From contig NZ_AP018248.1 of NCBI RefSeq assembly GCF_002368295.1, positions 1,336,477 through 1,400,476 on the forward strand: 64,000 nucleotides of DNA, read 5' to 3'. Made by a program: the position numbers and the translations under genes. Below are positions 35,169 to 44,387 of this stretch, one piece after another. Under the pieces are notes generated by a model. It had not been told where the DNA came from, did no database searches, and worked only from the letters and a program-made list of their open reading frames with translations. Position 1 is the stretch's first letter. The number at the start of each line of letters is the position of its first letter. The stretch comes from Tolypothrix tenuis PCC 7101. Its GTDB lineage: Bacteria; Cyanobacteriota; Cyanobacteriia; Cyanobacteriales; Nostocaceae.

Positions 35169-36524
35169 ATGGATAGTCAAGCGATGTTGTCTACCGGAAG
35201 CACTTCATCCTCTGCCAAAATTCAGTTCCTCCAGCGCCAAGCAGCCTCACTATTACTTTACCAATCTGTTCTGCAAAGCGAAGTGGGGATTGCTTTTCTG
35301 GAGTTGTTGCAAGCGATACGATACACTGATGCCGATGGGCGAGGTTGCCTACAAGCCTACGGCAATTACTTTCACGCCTTGGCTGCGAACAATCAAAATT
35401 GGGAAGATTACCTCATTAGTCAAATTCTGATTGCGGAAAATCCCTTTAGCAAGCAGGCGCAACAGCAAGAATTTGCAAATATCCCTGTTGCATTAGTCGC
35501 CGCAGCACAAAATGATTTACACCTGTTGCAGAGTTTATATGAGTGCAGTAGCGCGGCTTTGAGTGAGTGGGTACAAACGGTAGCACATCTACCAGTTTCA
35601 CCTGTCGTTTGGTACAAAGAGCAAGATAAGGCCGAAGTAGAAAATAAGGCAATTGCATCTCTTCACAATTCGGATAATTGGGCTGATGCAGTAGAGGATT
35701 TAGCAGCTTATTATCGCCAGTGTGGTACAGGTTTATTTGCAGAATATCGGGCTTTGCGCTGGCAAGGTGGTAACTTTGTGGGTATTAAGCATCCTGACCC
35801 TGTGAGACTGGGTATAATTGCAGGTTATGAGCCACAACGGGACGCTTTGTTAAAAAATACAGAATTTTTATTAGCAGGGGAAACTGCACTGCACGTATTA
35901 CTTTATGGTAGCCGCGGTTCAGGAAAATCTTCTTTAGTCAAAGCTTTGTTAAACGAGTATAGCGATCGCAATCTCCGTTTAATAGAAGTCACAAAATCGG
36001 AATTGCGAGACTTACCGCTGATTGTAGAACAATTGCGGGGTGTACCACAGAAATTTATTATTTTTGTCGATGACCTTTCCTTTGAAGAAGATGACGATGC
36101 TTTTAAAGCCCTCAAGGTAGTGTTAGAAGGGAATTTAACTGCACGTCCTGAGAATGTAGTTGTCTACGCCACATCCAATCGCCGCCACTTGATTCGCGAG
36201 TTTTACACAGATAGGCCTGCGCCCAAAGATCACGAAGAAATCCATGTTTGGGATACCATGCAAGAGAAGCTTTCCTTTAGCGATCGCTTTGGTTTAACCT
36301 TGACCTTTGAGGGGGCAGATCAGAAAACATATTTAAAAATTGTCCGGCATTTAGCAGCACAAGCAGAAATTAATATTAGTCAAGAAGACTTGGAGTATCA
36401 AGCATTACAGTGGGCTACTCGCCATAACGGTCGTTCTGGACGCACAGCAAGGCAATTTATTGATTTCTTAAAAGCTGACTTAGCAGTTTCTGGTATAAAA
36501 AATCATACAGATGAGCCTGAATAG
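35169..36524 (+). CDS. DUF815 AAA-type ATPase
   Basis: A P-loop ATPase of 451 residues. The N-terminal 200 residues are helical; the nucleotide site comprises Walker A YGSRGSGKSS (about 246-255) and Walker B FIIFVDDLSFEEDD (about 296-309), followed by ATSNRRHLIREFY and a WDTMQEKLSFSDRFGL segment. These match the DUF815 family, of unknown function. ATG 35169 is chosen; TTG 35166 precedes it directly. Next downstream on the same strand are the TerB_C-like coiled-coil gene and the BrxC/BrxD-type ATPase, so the three may form an accessory unit, though spacers of 100-200 bases separate them. Confidence 0.82.
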   Translation: MDSQAMLSTGSTSSSAKIQFLQRQAASLLLYQSVLQSEVGIAFLELLQAIRYTDADGRGCLQAYGNYFHALAANNQNWEDYLISQILIAENPFSKQAQQQEFANIPVALVAAAQNDLHLLQSLYECSSAALSEWVQTVAHLPVSPVVWYKEQDKAEVENKAIASLHNSDNWADAVEDLAAYYRQCGTGLFAEYRALRWQGGNFVGIKHPDPVRLGIIAGYEPQRDALLKNTEFLLAGETALHVLLYGSRGSGKSSLVKALLNEYSDRNLRLIEVTKSELRDLPLIVEQLRGVPQKFIIFVDDLSFEEDDDAFKALKVVLEGNLTARPENVVVYATSNRRHLIREFYTDRPAPKDHEEIHVWDTMQEKLSFSDRFGLTLTFEGADQKTYLKIVRHLAAQAEINISQEDLEYQALQWATRHNGRSGRTARQFIDFLKADLAVSGIKNHTDEPE

Positions 36525-36626
36525 GGCAATTAGTAAGTTGTTAGTTGCAATCTTTGAATACTTTCAGAACCATGTTATGTGCCAATCTTCACAACCGCAG
36601 ACTTCCCAGAGACAAAGTGAGGGGTC

Positions 36627-37949
36627 ATGTCCTTAAAAAGTAATGATGTTGACAAGGTGACTAGGCCAAAAATCAATAATAATATGCACTCAGCAGTATT
36701 AAGCAATCGATTATTTCTAGGAATAGTAGCCTTTAGTGTCAGTTTTGGTCTTAGTCTTGTCCCCAACTGGGATTATTCTAAAGCCTTTGTCACAGGTATC
36801 ATTACTGTAATTGCTACCTATGCAGCCGCATTATCTGTAGATAAGCGGCGCAAAAATCACGAAATGCTGATCTTAAGTTCTTTGCGAAAGCGCATCAAAG
36901 AACTAGAGGAATTAAAATCTCGAATTGCTAGAGAAGTGCATCAACTTGAAGAACACCGCAATTCCTTATATACAGAATCAAAAAACTTACAAAATAAAGT
37001 AGCTGAATCTCGCAATCAACGAGATAGTATTCAACGCGAACTCAGTACTTTTGCGGGACAAAAGAAACAGTTCGAGCATGAAATTACCGTTATTAGTACA
37101 GAAATTCATAACTTAGAGCAAAATAAAGCAGAACTGAATAATGCAGTTTCTATGCTCAATGCAGAAAAACGCCGTCTGGAATTAAACTGTAACGTCTCTC
37201 GTTCCGAAATTAATCAGTTACAGCATCAAATTAGCGAACTTCTGCAAGAAAAAGAAGAAATAGAAAATAATATAACTCTCCTAGGTAGACTGAAACCACA
37301 AATCGAAGAAAAACTCTACGAACTGCGAATTGAACTGCAAAATTTAGAAGTTGAGTTTAACCAAAAAAATCAATTATTGCTAAACACCAGCAATAATACA
37401 GAAAATATAGAATCTAACTTAAATGACGTACAAACTAAAATAGGAGAACACCAAGCAGAACTCCAGAAATTACAAGCGCAAATATTTTTATTACAAGAAG
37501 AACGCGACTTGTTGCAAAGTCAAGTTTGGGAATTACTTCAGCAACTGGAAACACTTAACCCCGAACCATTAGCAGATAGAAGACATGAAGAAAATGTAGA
37601 ATTATTTCCGTTTGCAGAATTAATTGAACCCCTAGAAACAATAGATATCAAAACTGATACATTTGAGGCTTTATCTGAAGAATGGCATCATTTATTTGAG
37701 CATCTACAAAATCATGAAATTGACGTTATCAAAGTCCTAGCATCTCCCGAAAATAGCCAAACTACCATTAAACAGATTGCAGAAGCAAATATTACCATGC
37801 CAAATTTATTAATAGATGCAATCAATGGTAAAGCCAGTGATACTTTAGGTGAATTAATTATTAATACAAATGTGGAGCCACCAGAAATTTATCCAGAATA
37901 TATCAGCAATGTGAAAAAAATGCTGGCTAACTATCAAGAAGATATATAA
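36627..37949 (+). CDS. Membrane-anchored coiled-coil protein with TerB_C-like tail
   Basis: A 440-residue protein in three parts. Two adjacent transmembrane helices (about 28-46, LFLGIVAFSVSFGLSL, and 52-68) anchor it. Residues 75-320 form a long coiled coil rich in Leu, Glu and Gln. The C-terminal 80 residues (IKQIAEANITMPNLLIDAIN, DTLGELIINTN, PPEIYPEYISNVKKML) resemble the TerB_C domain of Ter-type systems. The gene directly downstream is a BrxC/BrxD-type ATPase; TerB_C proteins and such ATPases occur together in predicted stress or phage-response operons. The usual TerB_N/TerB core and helicase are not seen. ATG 36627 is used; the ribosome site GAGGGGTC is 8 bases upstream. Confidence 0.7.
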   Translation: MSLKSNDVDKVTRPKINNNMHSAVLSNRLFLGIVAFSVSFGLSLVPNWDYSKAFVTGIITVIATYAAALSVDKRRKNHEMLILSSLRKRIKELEELKSRIAREVHQLEEHRNSLYTESKNLQNKVAESRNQRDSIQRELSTFAGQKKQFEHEITVISTEIHNLEQNKAELNNAVSMLNAEKRRLELNCNVSRSEINQLQHQISELLQEKEEIENNITLLGRLKPQIEEKLYELRIELQNLEVEFNQKNQLLLNTSNNTENIESNLNDVQTKIGEHQAELQKLQAQIFLLQEERDLLQSQVWELLQQLETLNPEPLADRRHEENVELFPFAELIEPLETIDIKTDTFEALSEEWHHLFEHLQNHEIDVIKVLASPENSQTTIKQIAEANITMPNLLIDAINGKASDTLGELIINTNVEPPEIYPEYISNVKKMLANYQEDI

Positions 37950-38146
37950 TAGCTCAAAATAATAGGTCAAATTATTGATTTAATTAGCAGTTTCATAGAT
38001 GACATCGCATTGCTACAAGTAGATTGTCTGCACCAAATTTATTAAAATATTCATACCATTGTAAAATTATTATAAGGTATGGTATATACCTGACTTAACT
38101 TGCTGGCTATAAGCCTCTGCTTTCAAAATCAGGTGAGATCAACTAC

Positions 38147-39475
38147 ATGGCAAAGCTCAAACTCTCGAAAAAAATATCCACTGCTTTAATTAATTCCCTA
38201 GGTGCGGGAGTAGTACCTCGATTAGGAGTTGAACATATAGCAGTAGGTCGGGAACAAGAACTCAAAAGCCTATTACAGAATCTCGATGATATTGCAGAAG
38301 GGGTATCGGCATTTCGGTTTATAATTGGCAACTACGGTTCTGGGAAAAGCTTCATTCTCCAATTGCTTCGCAGCCGTGCTATGGAACAAGGTTTTGTAGT
38401 AGCGGATGCGGATTTATCCTCAGAACGCCGCCTAGCAGGAAGCAATAATGAAGGTCTAGCAACCTATCGCGAATTAATGAGTCGTTTCGCTACAAAAACT
38501 CGTCCCGATGGTGGTGCTTTAGTCTCAATTTTGGAAGGATGGATTAATAAAATTCAACAAGAAGTAGCCAAAGAAACTAGCTTACGTCCCAATGATGAAG
38601 GCTTTGATGACAAAGTTGAGGAAAAAATTCGGGAAGTTGTTCAGTACATTGAAGATTTAGTCCACGGTTTTGATTTTGGCAACGTCATTATTGCTTATTG
38701 GCGTGGTTATCGCTTGGATGATGATAACTTAAAAAATGCTGCTATGCGGTGGTTAAGAGGAGAATTCACCACCAAAATTGAAGCGAAAGCTGCTTTAGGT
38801 GTGCGTGTGATCATTGATGATGATAGTTGGTATGACTACATTAAACTCTTAGCTAAATTTGTCGCAGAAATCGGTTATAAAGGGCTATTAGTTTTTGTTG
38901 ATGAATCGGTACATTTATATCAAATATCTACTACAGTAACGCGGGAGAAAAATTATAATCGGCTCCTCGCAATGTTTAACGATACTATGCAGTGCAAAGC
39001 CGAACATCTCGGTATTTTTATTGGTGGAACTACAAAATTTTTAGAAGACCCAAATCGGGGATTATTTGCAGACCAAGCTTGGCGCAGACGCACCAAAGAA
39101 AGCCGCTTTGTTACTCAAGCTGGGGTACAAGAATATTCAGGGCCAGTAATTAGGCTCAATCCCTTAAGCAAAGAAGAGATACTCACGCTATTGCAACGCA
39201 TAATTGAGATTCATGCTCAAAATTTTGGCTATGAAAAGACTTTGAGTAATCGCGAGTTAAATGAATTTGTCAAAGAAATTGTTAATCGCTTAGGTGCAGA
39301 AGCCTTGCTGACACCAGGAGAGATTGTCAGGGATTTTATTAGTGTATTGAATATTCTGCATCACAACCCCAAGATGGTATTTTCGCAATTGATTCATGAT
39401 GCTAAATTTAAACCCACTGTTGCCGGAAAAGATGCAACTTTAGATGAAGATAATGCAGCAGAATTTAGTTTGTAA
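38147..39475 (+). CDS. BrxC/BrxD-type P-loop ATPase (formerly DUF2791)
   Basis: An AAA-like ATPase of 442 residues. The start MAKLKLSKKISTALINSLGA, the VGREQELKSLL box, Walker A GNYGSGKS (61-68), Walker B GLLVFVDESVHLY (about 246-258) and the sensor FIGGTTKFLEDP identify the pfam10923 family, which includes BREX BrxC/BrxD and ATPases of Ter-linked defence modules. The gene follows the TerB_C-like coiled-coil gene by about 200 bases on the same strand. The ribosome site is AGGTGAG, 11 bases before the ATG. No methylase, PglZ, Lon or helicase gene is nearby, so this is not a complete BREX system. Confidence 0.82.
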   Translation: MAKLKLSKKISTALINSLGAGVVPRLGVEHIAVGREQELKSLLQNLDDIAEGVSAFRFIIGNYGSGKSFILQLLRSRAMEQGFVVADADLSSERRLAGSNNEGLATYRELMSRFATKTRPDGGALVSILEGWINKIQQEVAKETSLRPNDEGFDDKVEEKIREVVQYIEDLVHGFDFGNVIIAYWRGYRLDDDNLKNAAMRWLRGEFTTKIEAKAALGVRVIIDDDSWYDYIKLLAKFVAEIGYKGLLVFVDESVHLYQISTTVTREKNYNRLLAMFNDTMQCKAEHLGIFIGGTTKFLEDPNRGLFADQAWRRRTKESRFVTQAGVQEYSGPVIRLNPLSKEEILTLLQRIIEIHAQNFGYEKTLSNRELNEFVKEIVNRLGAEALLTPGEIVRDFISVLNILHHNPKMVFSQLIHDAKFKPTVAGKDATLDEDNAAEFSL

Positions 39476-39487
39476 TTTTCAAATTAT

Positions 39488-39519
39488 AGGGTGTGTTAAG
39501 CCATAGGCTAACGCACCCT
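39488..39519. repeat. GTGTGTTA/TAACGCAC inverted repeat, copy 3
   Basis: AGGGTGTGTTA and TAACGCACCCT (one mismatch) enclose a 10-base loop just after the ATPase stop. It resembles the ends of the 148-bp element at 30157 and may act as terminator. Confidence 0.8.
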
Positions 39520-40323
39520 CTTTTAATATAATTAGTCACGAATTTGTGTAATCCTGTCCTCAAATAAGTTAGTTATAAATTAAATTCGTGCGAAGTCTCG
39601 AATAAATTCTCTCTGGTACTAAAATCTCGCTGATAGATCAATACAGTTCAGTTAAGCTCATTAGGGATTGATTTGTCATTTATTAAAGAAGCCAGATCAA
39701 TTGGGGGAGAATTCCCCAAACCCCCTCCAAAATTATGGTTTTGTTTTTTTGTTGAGTAATTAGTTGTTTGGTTTTGTTATCAATTAATTTTCTTAACTAA
39801 ACTGTATTTGCTTATAAATATCCAAACTCATCCTTGGGAACGTTTAAGCGAACCATCAGCATATAGTTCTAATGGCACTAGCTGCAGCTTCCCATTAACT
39901 TTTACTTGGGAGTAAACTACTTTTACTAGGGGAGCATTATTTTGGTTATAACGTACAGACATAATTCCTTACCCTCTTTATAAACTTATTAACTTCTGAA
40001 GTTATATTACCCATAATCTACTCAATTTATGACTGAGTAGTGTTGCTTCTTCTGTATGATTATTTATCCTACTTTAGAATTAATAAAACAGGTTAAAGAT
40101 AGGTATAAGTATGTCTGGACGCAGATAAAGATTTTAAAAATATTTTCAGTCCTATCTCCGGGAAAATTCTGTCACCAGATGGTTAACAACAGATGATAAT
40201 AATTAACTGATACCGCTCTCATCTGTAATATCATTGCTAATACCAGAACTCGATCTGGCTTGGCTCACATCTTTAACTTCACAGTCACAGGGTTGATTTC
40301 CGCAAGTTGCGCCTACTAATACC
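39520..40323. other. Spacer around the small gene
   Basis: Apart from the 44-residue gene (39828-39962, minus) nothing is identified. The 3' part probably contains the promoter of the gene at 40324. Confidence 0.4.
39828..39962 (-). CDS. Small 44-residue basic protein
   Basis: A short gene. From ATG 39962 it reads MSVRYNQNNAPLVKVVYSQV, KVNGKLQLVPLELYADGSLK, RSQG and stops at TGA 39828. The ribosome site AAGGA lies close before the ATG, which supports expression. The product is basic, probably beta-rich (alternating KVVYSQVKV, KLQLVPLELY) and without signal or membrane segment. I do not recognise a family. It is the only frame with a good ribosome site in an 850-base spacer between the ATPase and the phosphorylase-kinase-like gene, and it is transcribed against both. 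Confidence 0.6.
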   Translation of the reverse strand: MSVRYNQNNAPLVKVVYSQVKVNGKLQLVPLELYADGSLKRSQG

Positions 40324-43300
40324 ATGAACACTACGTCAGAATTGTATGCTCGCCTAGAGAATTACTATCAGCAAATCAAAACAATTATTCTTAGCCGTCA
40401 GAATCCCATTACTGGTTTGCTACCTGCGAGTACAGCTATAACAGCCCACGGCGATTATACTGATGCCTGGGTAAGAGACAATGTTTATAGCATTTTGGCA
40501 GTGTGGGGTTTAGCACTTGCGTATCGCAAAATTGATGAAGACAAAGGCTACACCTATGAACTAGAGCATAGTGTAATCAAGCTGATGCGTGGATTGCTGT
40601 TTGCAATGATGCGACAAGTTCATAAAGTAGAACAATTTAAACATACTCAGTCTCCCTTAGATGGCTTACATGCCAAATACAACACTGCTACTGGTGATAT
40701 TGTGGTAGGCGATGATGAATGGGGACATTTACAAATAGATGCCACATCAATATTTTTGTTGATGTTGGCACAAATGACTGCTTCCGGCTTGCAAATAATT
40801 TATACCATTGATGAAGTTAATTTTGTCCAAAATTTGGTTTACTACATTGGACGAGCCTATCGCACACCAGATTACGGCATTTGGGAACGTGGTAACAAGA
40901 TAAATCGAGGTAATGCGGAGTTAAACGCTAGTTCTGTCGGGATGGCTAAAGCGGCGTTAGAAGCCATCAACGGATTAGATTTATTTGGTGTACGTGGAAG
41001 TCAAGCTTCAGTAATTCATGTTCTCCCAGATGAAATTGCGCGTGCGCGGGTAACTTTAGAATCGCTATTACCGAGAGAATCTGGTTCCAAAGAAATTGAT
41101 GCGGCGCTGTTGAGTATTGTTAGCTTTCCCTCGTTTGCAGTAGAAGACGATAAATTACGCCATCGCACCCTTAACGATATCATTAGAAAACTTCAGGGGA
41201 AATACGGCTGTAAACGCTTCCTGCGAGATGGACATCAAACTGTTTTAGAAGATAACCAACGTCTACACTACGAACCGTGGGAACTAAAGCAATTTGAGCA
41301 TATAGAGTGTGAATGGCCTTTATTTTTCACTTATTTATTATTAGATGGCTTATTTAGGAACGATAAAGCACAGGTTGAATATTACCAAGAGCGTTTAGCA
41401 TCCTTACTCGTAGAACGCGATGGCTTGCAGTTATTACCAGAACTATATTATGTGGCTGAGGAGAATATAGAAGCTGAAAAAGCAGCACCCCAAAGTCAAC
41501 CCCGATTACCGAATGAAAATGTTCCCCTAGTATGGGCTCAAAGTTTATATTTCCTAGCCCAAATGTTAAATGATGGGCTAATTGCCATTGGTGATATTGA
41601 CCCTTTAGGTAGACATTTATCTAGCGGTAAAAAACGAGAATCCCTCGTCCAAATTGCTTTAGTAGCAGAAGATGAAGAACTACAAACAAAACTCGAAGTT
41701 TATGGAATTGAAACCCAAACACCCAAACAATTAGAACCGATTCAAGTTAGAAATGCTGGGGATCTTTCAACTATTTATACCCAAATTGGGCGTAACGATA
41801 AACTAGGCTTAACAGGGCGACCAGTGCGGCGCTTACGCAGTTTAACGACATCGCGCATCTTTCGCATTCATGGTCAAACAATTGTATTTTTACCATCTTT
41901 CTTAGATGCCCAACAGTTTTACTTAACTCTTGATTACCATTTTCTGCTCGATCAAATTAGAAGTGAACTCGCTTACATTCAAAAATACTGGAGTGATTTA
42001 GGTCGTCCTACCCTGACTTTGATGTTAACCCATACCATGTTAGAAATTGGTTCGGATGCCTTATTAGAATTAATGCAAGAATTGAAAAATGGTGTATGCA
42101 ATGGTGTCAGGGTAAAACTAGGGCGATTAAATCAATTAATGTTAACAGCAGCAATTCAAAGAATTGATTTTCTGCGAGATGATGAATTTTCCCTACCAGC
42201 CGTCAAAGATGCAGGGCTACATTGCTATTATTTGGCATATCATCCCGGTAAAAATTGGCAATTAGGGCATACCCAAGAATTCCAAATGGAATGTGAAACT
42301 AACTTGGGATTATTGCTATCAGCTTTACGTGCTTCCGAAAATATTTACGAGCAAATTGAGCTATTGCAGACTTTAAGCCGCTTGCAAGGGCTAGATTTTG
42401 ATACTGGGTTTGGTGGGCCCAAGGCTGTGGTCACAGTAGATAATTTACTGGATGAAGTATATACCAAAGCTGGCGACTTAGGACTGTGGGCGATCGTGCG
42501 TCGGGTTGCAGGTTTGCGACAAATGGTTGATATTGGTTTGTCCGATGCTGTCACGAGTATTTTAGTACGGGGTAAGCAAATTTCTGTAGGTAGAGCTTAC
42601 AGCGAAGATTCGCTCATTACTGTACCCAAGTCTCACCATGAAATAGCCGAGAAGATTAAAAACTTTTGTCGTGAAGATATCCGCGATCGCGTTTTGACCC
42701 AAGAGATTATCATCTATCTGGGTGTCCTAATTAGAACTGAACCCGAACTCTTTCGCGGATTGCTGACATTAAAAGTTGGCTACCTCATCCTATTAATTAC
42801 CAGCAAACTAGCTAGAGAATTAAACGTCACTCAAGATGAAGCCTATGAATACTTAATGCAGTTATCACCGTTTGAAGTCAAGACGCGGTTGCAAAACGTC
42901 TTAGCTGAATATGCGGGGATGAGTAAGCTGTTACGCCAGCAAGAATCACTCCACGTCAAACAAAAAGAAAGCGATATTGATTGGGTATTACCATCCACTA
43001 ATGATCCAGAAATTGAAGTTTCAGCAGGTGGATGGCGGCGATTCCGCCAAGCTGAAGGCGCAACTGGACGCGTACCCAAAGACTTTTTCCAGCAAGTTTG
43101 GCTATTAATGAAACATTGCAAAGGGATCGTGATTGGCGATAAACTAGAACGCCGCAATCGCTTGGATAGTGAATTAATGCTGTCAGAAATGACACCAGGC
43201 GAAAAAAACTTTGCTTTATTAGTTGAGCATCTGCTGAATAAAATTGAGGCTCCAGAATACCGTCAAGTAAATATTGAAGCATTAGTTGAGCTAGGAGCGA

Positions 43301-43530
43301 TCGCAGCCAATAACCCCAACCTGCAAGTAGAAGAATATATCGTCTTAGATGTATTAATTGGTCATGCCGTCAGATTAGCATGGTTAGATGCCCATCCCGA
43401 AAGAGGCGATCGCTATGATGAGGATAAGGCCAATGCTTGGCGATCGTTTTACAATACCTCTCCTAGAGATTGCGCTAACTATATTTTGAAAGCTTTCCGC
43501 TTCTTGACGGAGTTTGTCAAAGAGATATAA
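40324..43530 (+). CDS. Phosphorylase kinase alpha / GH15-like large protein
   Basis: A 1068-residue protein. The N-terminal half has the (alpha/alpha)6 barrel of GH15 glucoamylases and of the regulatory subunit of phosphorylase kinase: GDYTDAWVRDNVYSILAVWG, GDDEWGHLQIDATSIFLLML, YGIWERGNKINRGNAELNAS and the late NVPLVWAQSLYFLAQMLNDG with IGDIDPLGRHL. Residues 600-1068 form an additional helical region as in eukaryotic PHKA/PHKB. In cyanobacteria its role is unknown; a link to glycogen metabolism is inferred from the fold only. ATG 40324. A hairpin terminator follows. Confidence 0.82.
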   Translation: MNTTSELYARLENYYQQIKTIILSRQNPITGLLPASTAITAHGDYTDAWVRDNVYSILAVWGLALAYRKIDEDKGYTYELEHSVIKLMRGLLFAMMRQVHKVEQFKHTQSPLDGLHAKYNTATGDIVVGDDEWGHLQIDATSIFLLMLAQMTASGLQIIYTIDEVNFVQNLVYYIGRAYRTPDYGIWERGNKINRGNAELNASSVGMAKAALEAINGLDLFGVRGSQASVIHVLPDEIARARVTLESLLPRESGSKEIDAALLSIVSFPSFAVEDDKLRHRTLNDIIRKLQGKYGCKRFLRDGHQTVLEDNQRLHYEPWELKQFEHIECEWPLFFTYLLLDGLFRNDKAQVEYYQERLASLLVERDGLQLLPELYYVAEENIEAEKAAPQSQPRLPNENVPLVWAQSLYFLAQMLNDGLIAIGDIDPLGRHLSSGKKRESLVQIALVAEDEELQTKLEVYGIETQTPKQLEPIQVRNAGDLSTIYTQIGRNDKLGLTGRPVRRLRSLTTSRIFRIHGQTIVFLPSFLDAQQFYLTLDYHFLLDQIRSELAYIQKYWSDLGRPTLTLMLTHTMLEIGSDALLELMQELKNGVCNGVRVKLGRLNQLMLTAAIQRIDFLRDDEFSLPAVKDAGLHCYYLAYHPGKNWQLGHTQEFQMECETNLGLLLSALRASENIYEQIELLQTLSRLQGLDFDTGFGGPKAVVTVDNLLDEVYTKAGDLGLWAIVRRVAGLRQMVDIGLSDAVTSILVRGKQISVGRAYSEDSLITVPKSHHEIAEKIKNFCREDIRDRVLTQEIIIYLGVLIRTEPELFRGLLTLKVGYLILLITSKLARELNVTQDEAYEYLMQLSPFEVKTRLQNVLAEYAGMSKLLRQQESLHVKQKESDIDWVLPSTNDPEIEVSAGGWRRFRQAEGATGRVPKDFFQQVWLLMKHCKGIVIGDKLERRNRLDSELMLSEMTPGEKNFALLVEHLLNKIEAPEYRQVNIEALVELGAIAANNPNLQVEEYIVLDVLIGHAVRLAWLDAHPERGDRYDEDKANAWRSFYNTSPRDCANYILKAFRFLTEFVKEI

Positions 43531-43568
43531 ACCACCCGGGAAATAAGCTTTTACGTCACAAAAAATAT

Positions 43569-43600
43569 CCCCCTACTTAGAAAGCAGGGGGTTCGTCAAA
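43569..43600 (+). terminator. Hairpin terminator after the PHK-like gene
   Basis: CCCCCT (43569-43574) pairs with AGGGGG (43586-43591) across an 11-base loop; T-rich sequence follows. It lies between convergent genes and could serve both. Confidence 0.65.
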
Positions 43601-43619
43601 TTTTATATTTTTTAAAAAA

Positions 43620-43934
43620 CTACTTGACAGATACAGCATCAACATCGACAGTATTTCCGGTGGCGCTAGAATCCTCGGGTGTAGTACTTGTATTGGTTTC
43701 TACATAACCCTTACGAGCTTTCCAGCCTTCAATCACGAGTCCAGATACCTCAGTCACTAGCAGGGTAAGCAGTAGAACATCATCAATTTCTCCCACAATG
43801 GGAATAAAATCTGGGGCGATATCAATGGGGCTGACAATATAAACTAGTGTTCCTAAAATTACCCACCAACGGTATTTGGGATTGCGAAGCAAATTCCGAT
43901 ACCAAGTGTAAACTGATTCAAGTGAAAATTTCAT
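43620..43934 (-). CDS. YkvA family (DUF1232) membrane protein
   Basis: A 104-residue protein with one to two hydrophobic segments, carrying the DUF1232 signature LVYIVSPIDIAPDFIPIVGEIDD (residues about 30-52). The tail is acidic and Thr/Ser-rich (ETNTSTTPEDSSATG). Function unknown; relatives are small membrane proteins linked to stress. The ribosome site GGAGG, 8 bases before the ATG, supports 43934. A 65-codon frame upstream ends on the start codon (ATGA overlap). Confidence 0.82.
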   Translation of the reverse strand: MKFSLESVYTWYRNLLRNPKYRWWVILGTLVYIVSPIDIAPDFIPIVGEIDDVLLLTLLVTEVSGLVIEGWKARKGYVETNTSTTPEDSSATGNTVDVDAVSVK

Positions 43935-44128
43935 GTTTTGAACCTCCAGTTACCTTTAATTTTGGCAAATTGTGCTTGAAATTCCCGGTGGGAATAACCG
44001 TCCAATTTTGTCTGGGAGATGCTACTAGGGAACTTCCAACTAAAAAATATACAATCGCTCCCTTGATTATGGGAAGCTGAAGAAGCAGTGGAGGAAGAAC
44101 TATACAATGATATTTGCTCTGAACTCAT
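43931..44128 (-). CDS. Possible 65-residue protein upstream of ykvA
   Basis: The frame from ATG 44128 (MSSEQISLYSSSSTASSASH...) stops at a TGA that overlaps the ykvA ATG as ATGA, an arrangement usual for coupled genes. The product is Ser-rich at the N-terminus and basic/aromatic at the C-terminus (YSHREFQAQFAKIKGNWRFK). No ribosome site is visible and no family is recognised, so it may be chance. Confidence 0.3.
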   Translation of the reverse strand: MSSEQISLYSSSSTASSASHNQGSDCIFFSWKFPSSISQTKLDGYSHREFQAQFAKIKGNWRFKT

Positions 44129-44387
44129 TGCATAATTTATTTTCTGGAAGTCCTAAAACAATTCAAAATTCCAAATACCTGTGAAAAGGCTTAGGTCTAC
44201 AAAATTCAAAATTGTTAACTCTAGAGATGATCAGCATTCTGGCTGCTGAGGTTATGTACAGTGAAAATGCAAGATAAATATTGTGATTATGTAATCCGGC
44301 ATAAGAGTATGGTAGTGGTGCATTAATCTCTAGAATTAAATTGCTTTGGCATAGTTGCTCTAGATATGCAGAGAGGAGACTTAAACC
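43935..44387. other. Divergent spacer ykvA / exbB
   Basis: Holds the possible 65-residue frame above; no array, terminator or clear promoter otherwise. Confidence 0.35.

Noticed and set aside
36627..39475. A complete BREX system
   Set aside because: No methylase PglX, phosphatase PglZ, BrxL/Lon or BrxA/B gene is present; only a BrxC/BrxD-family ATPase.
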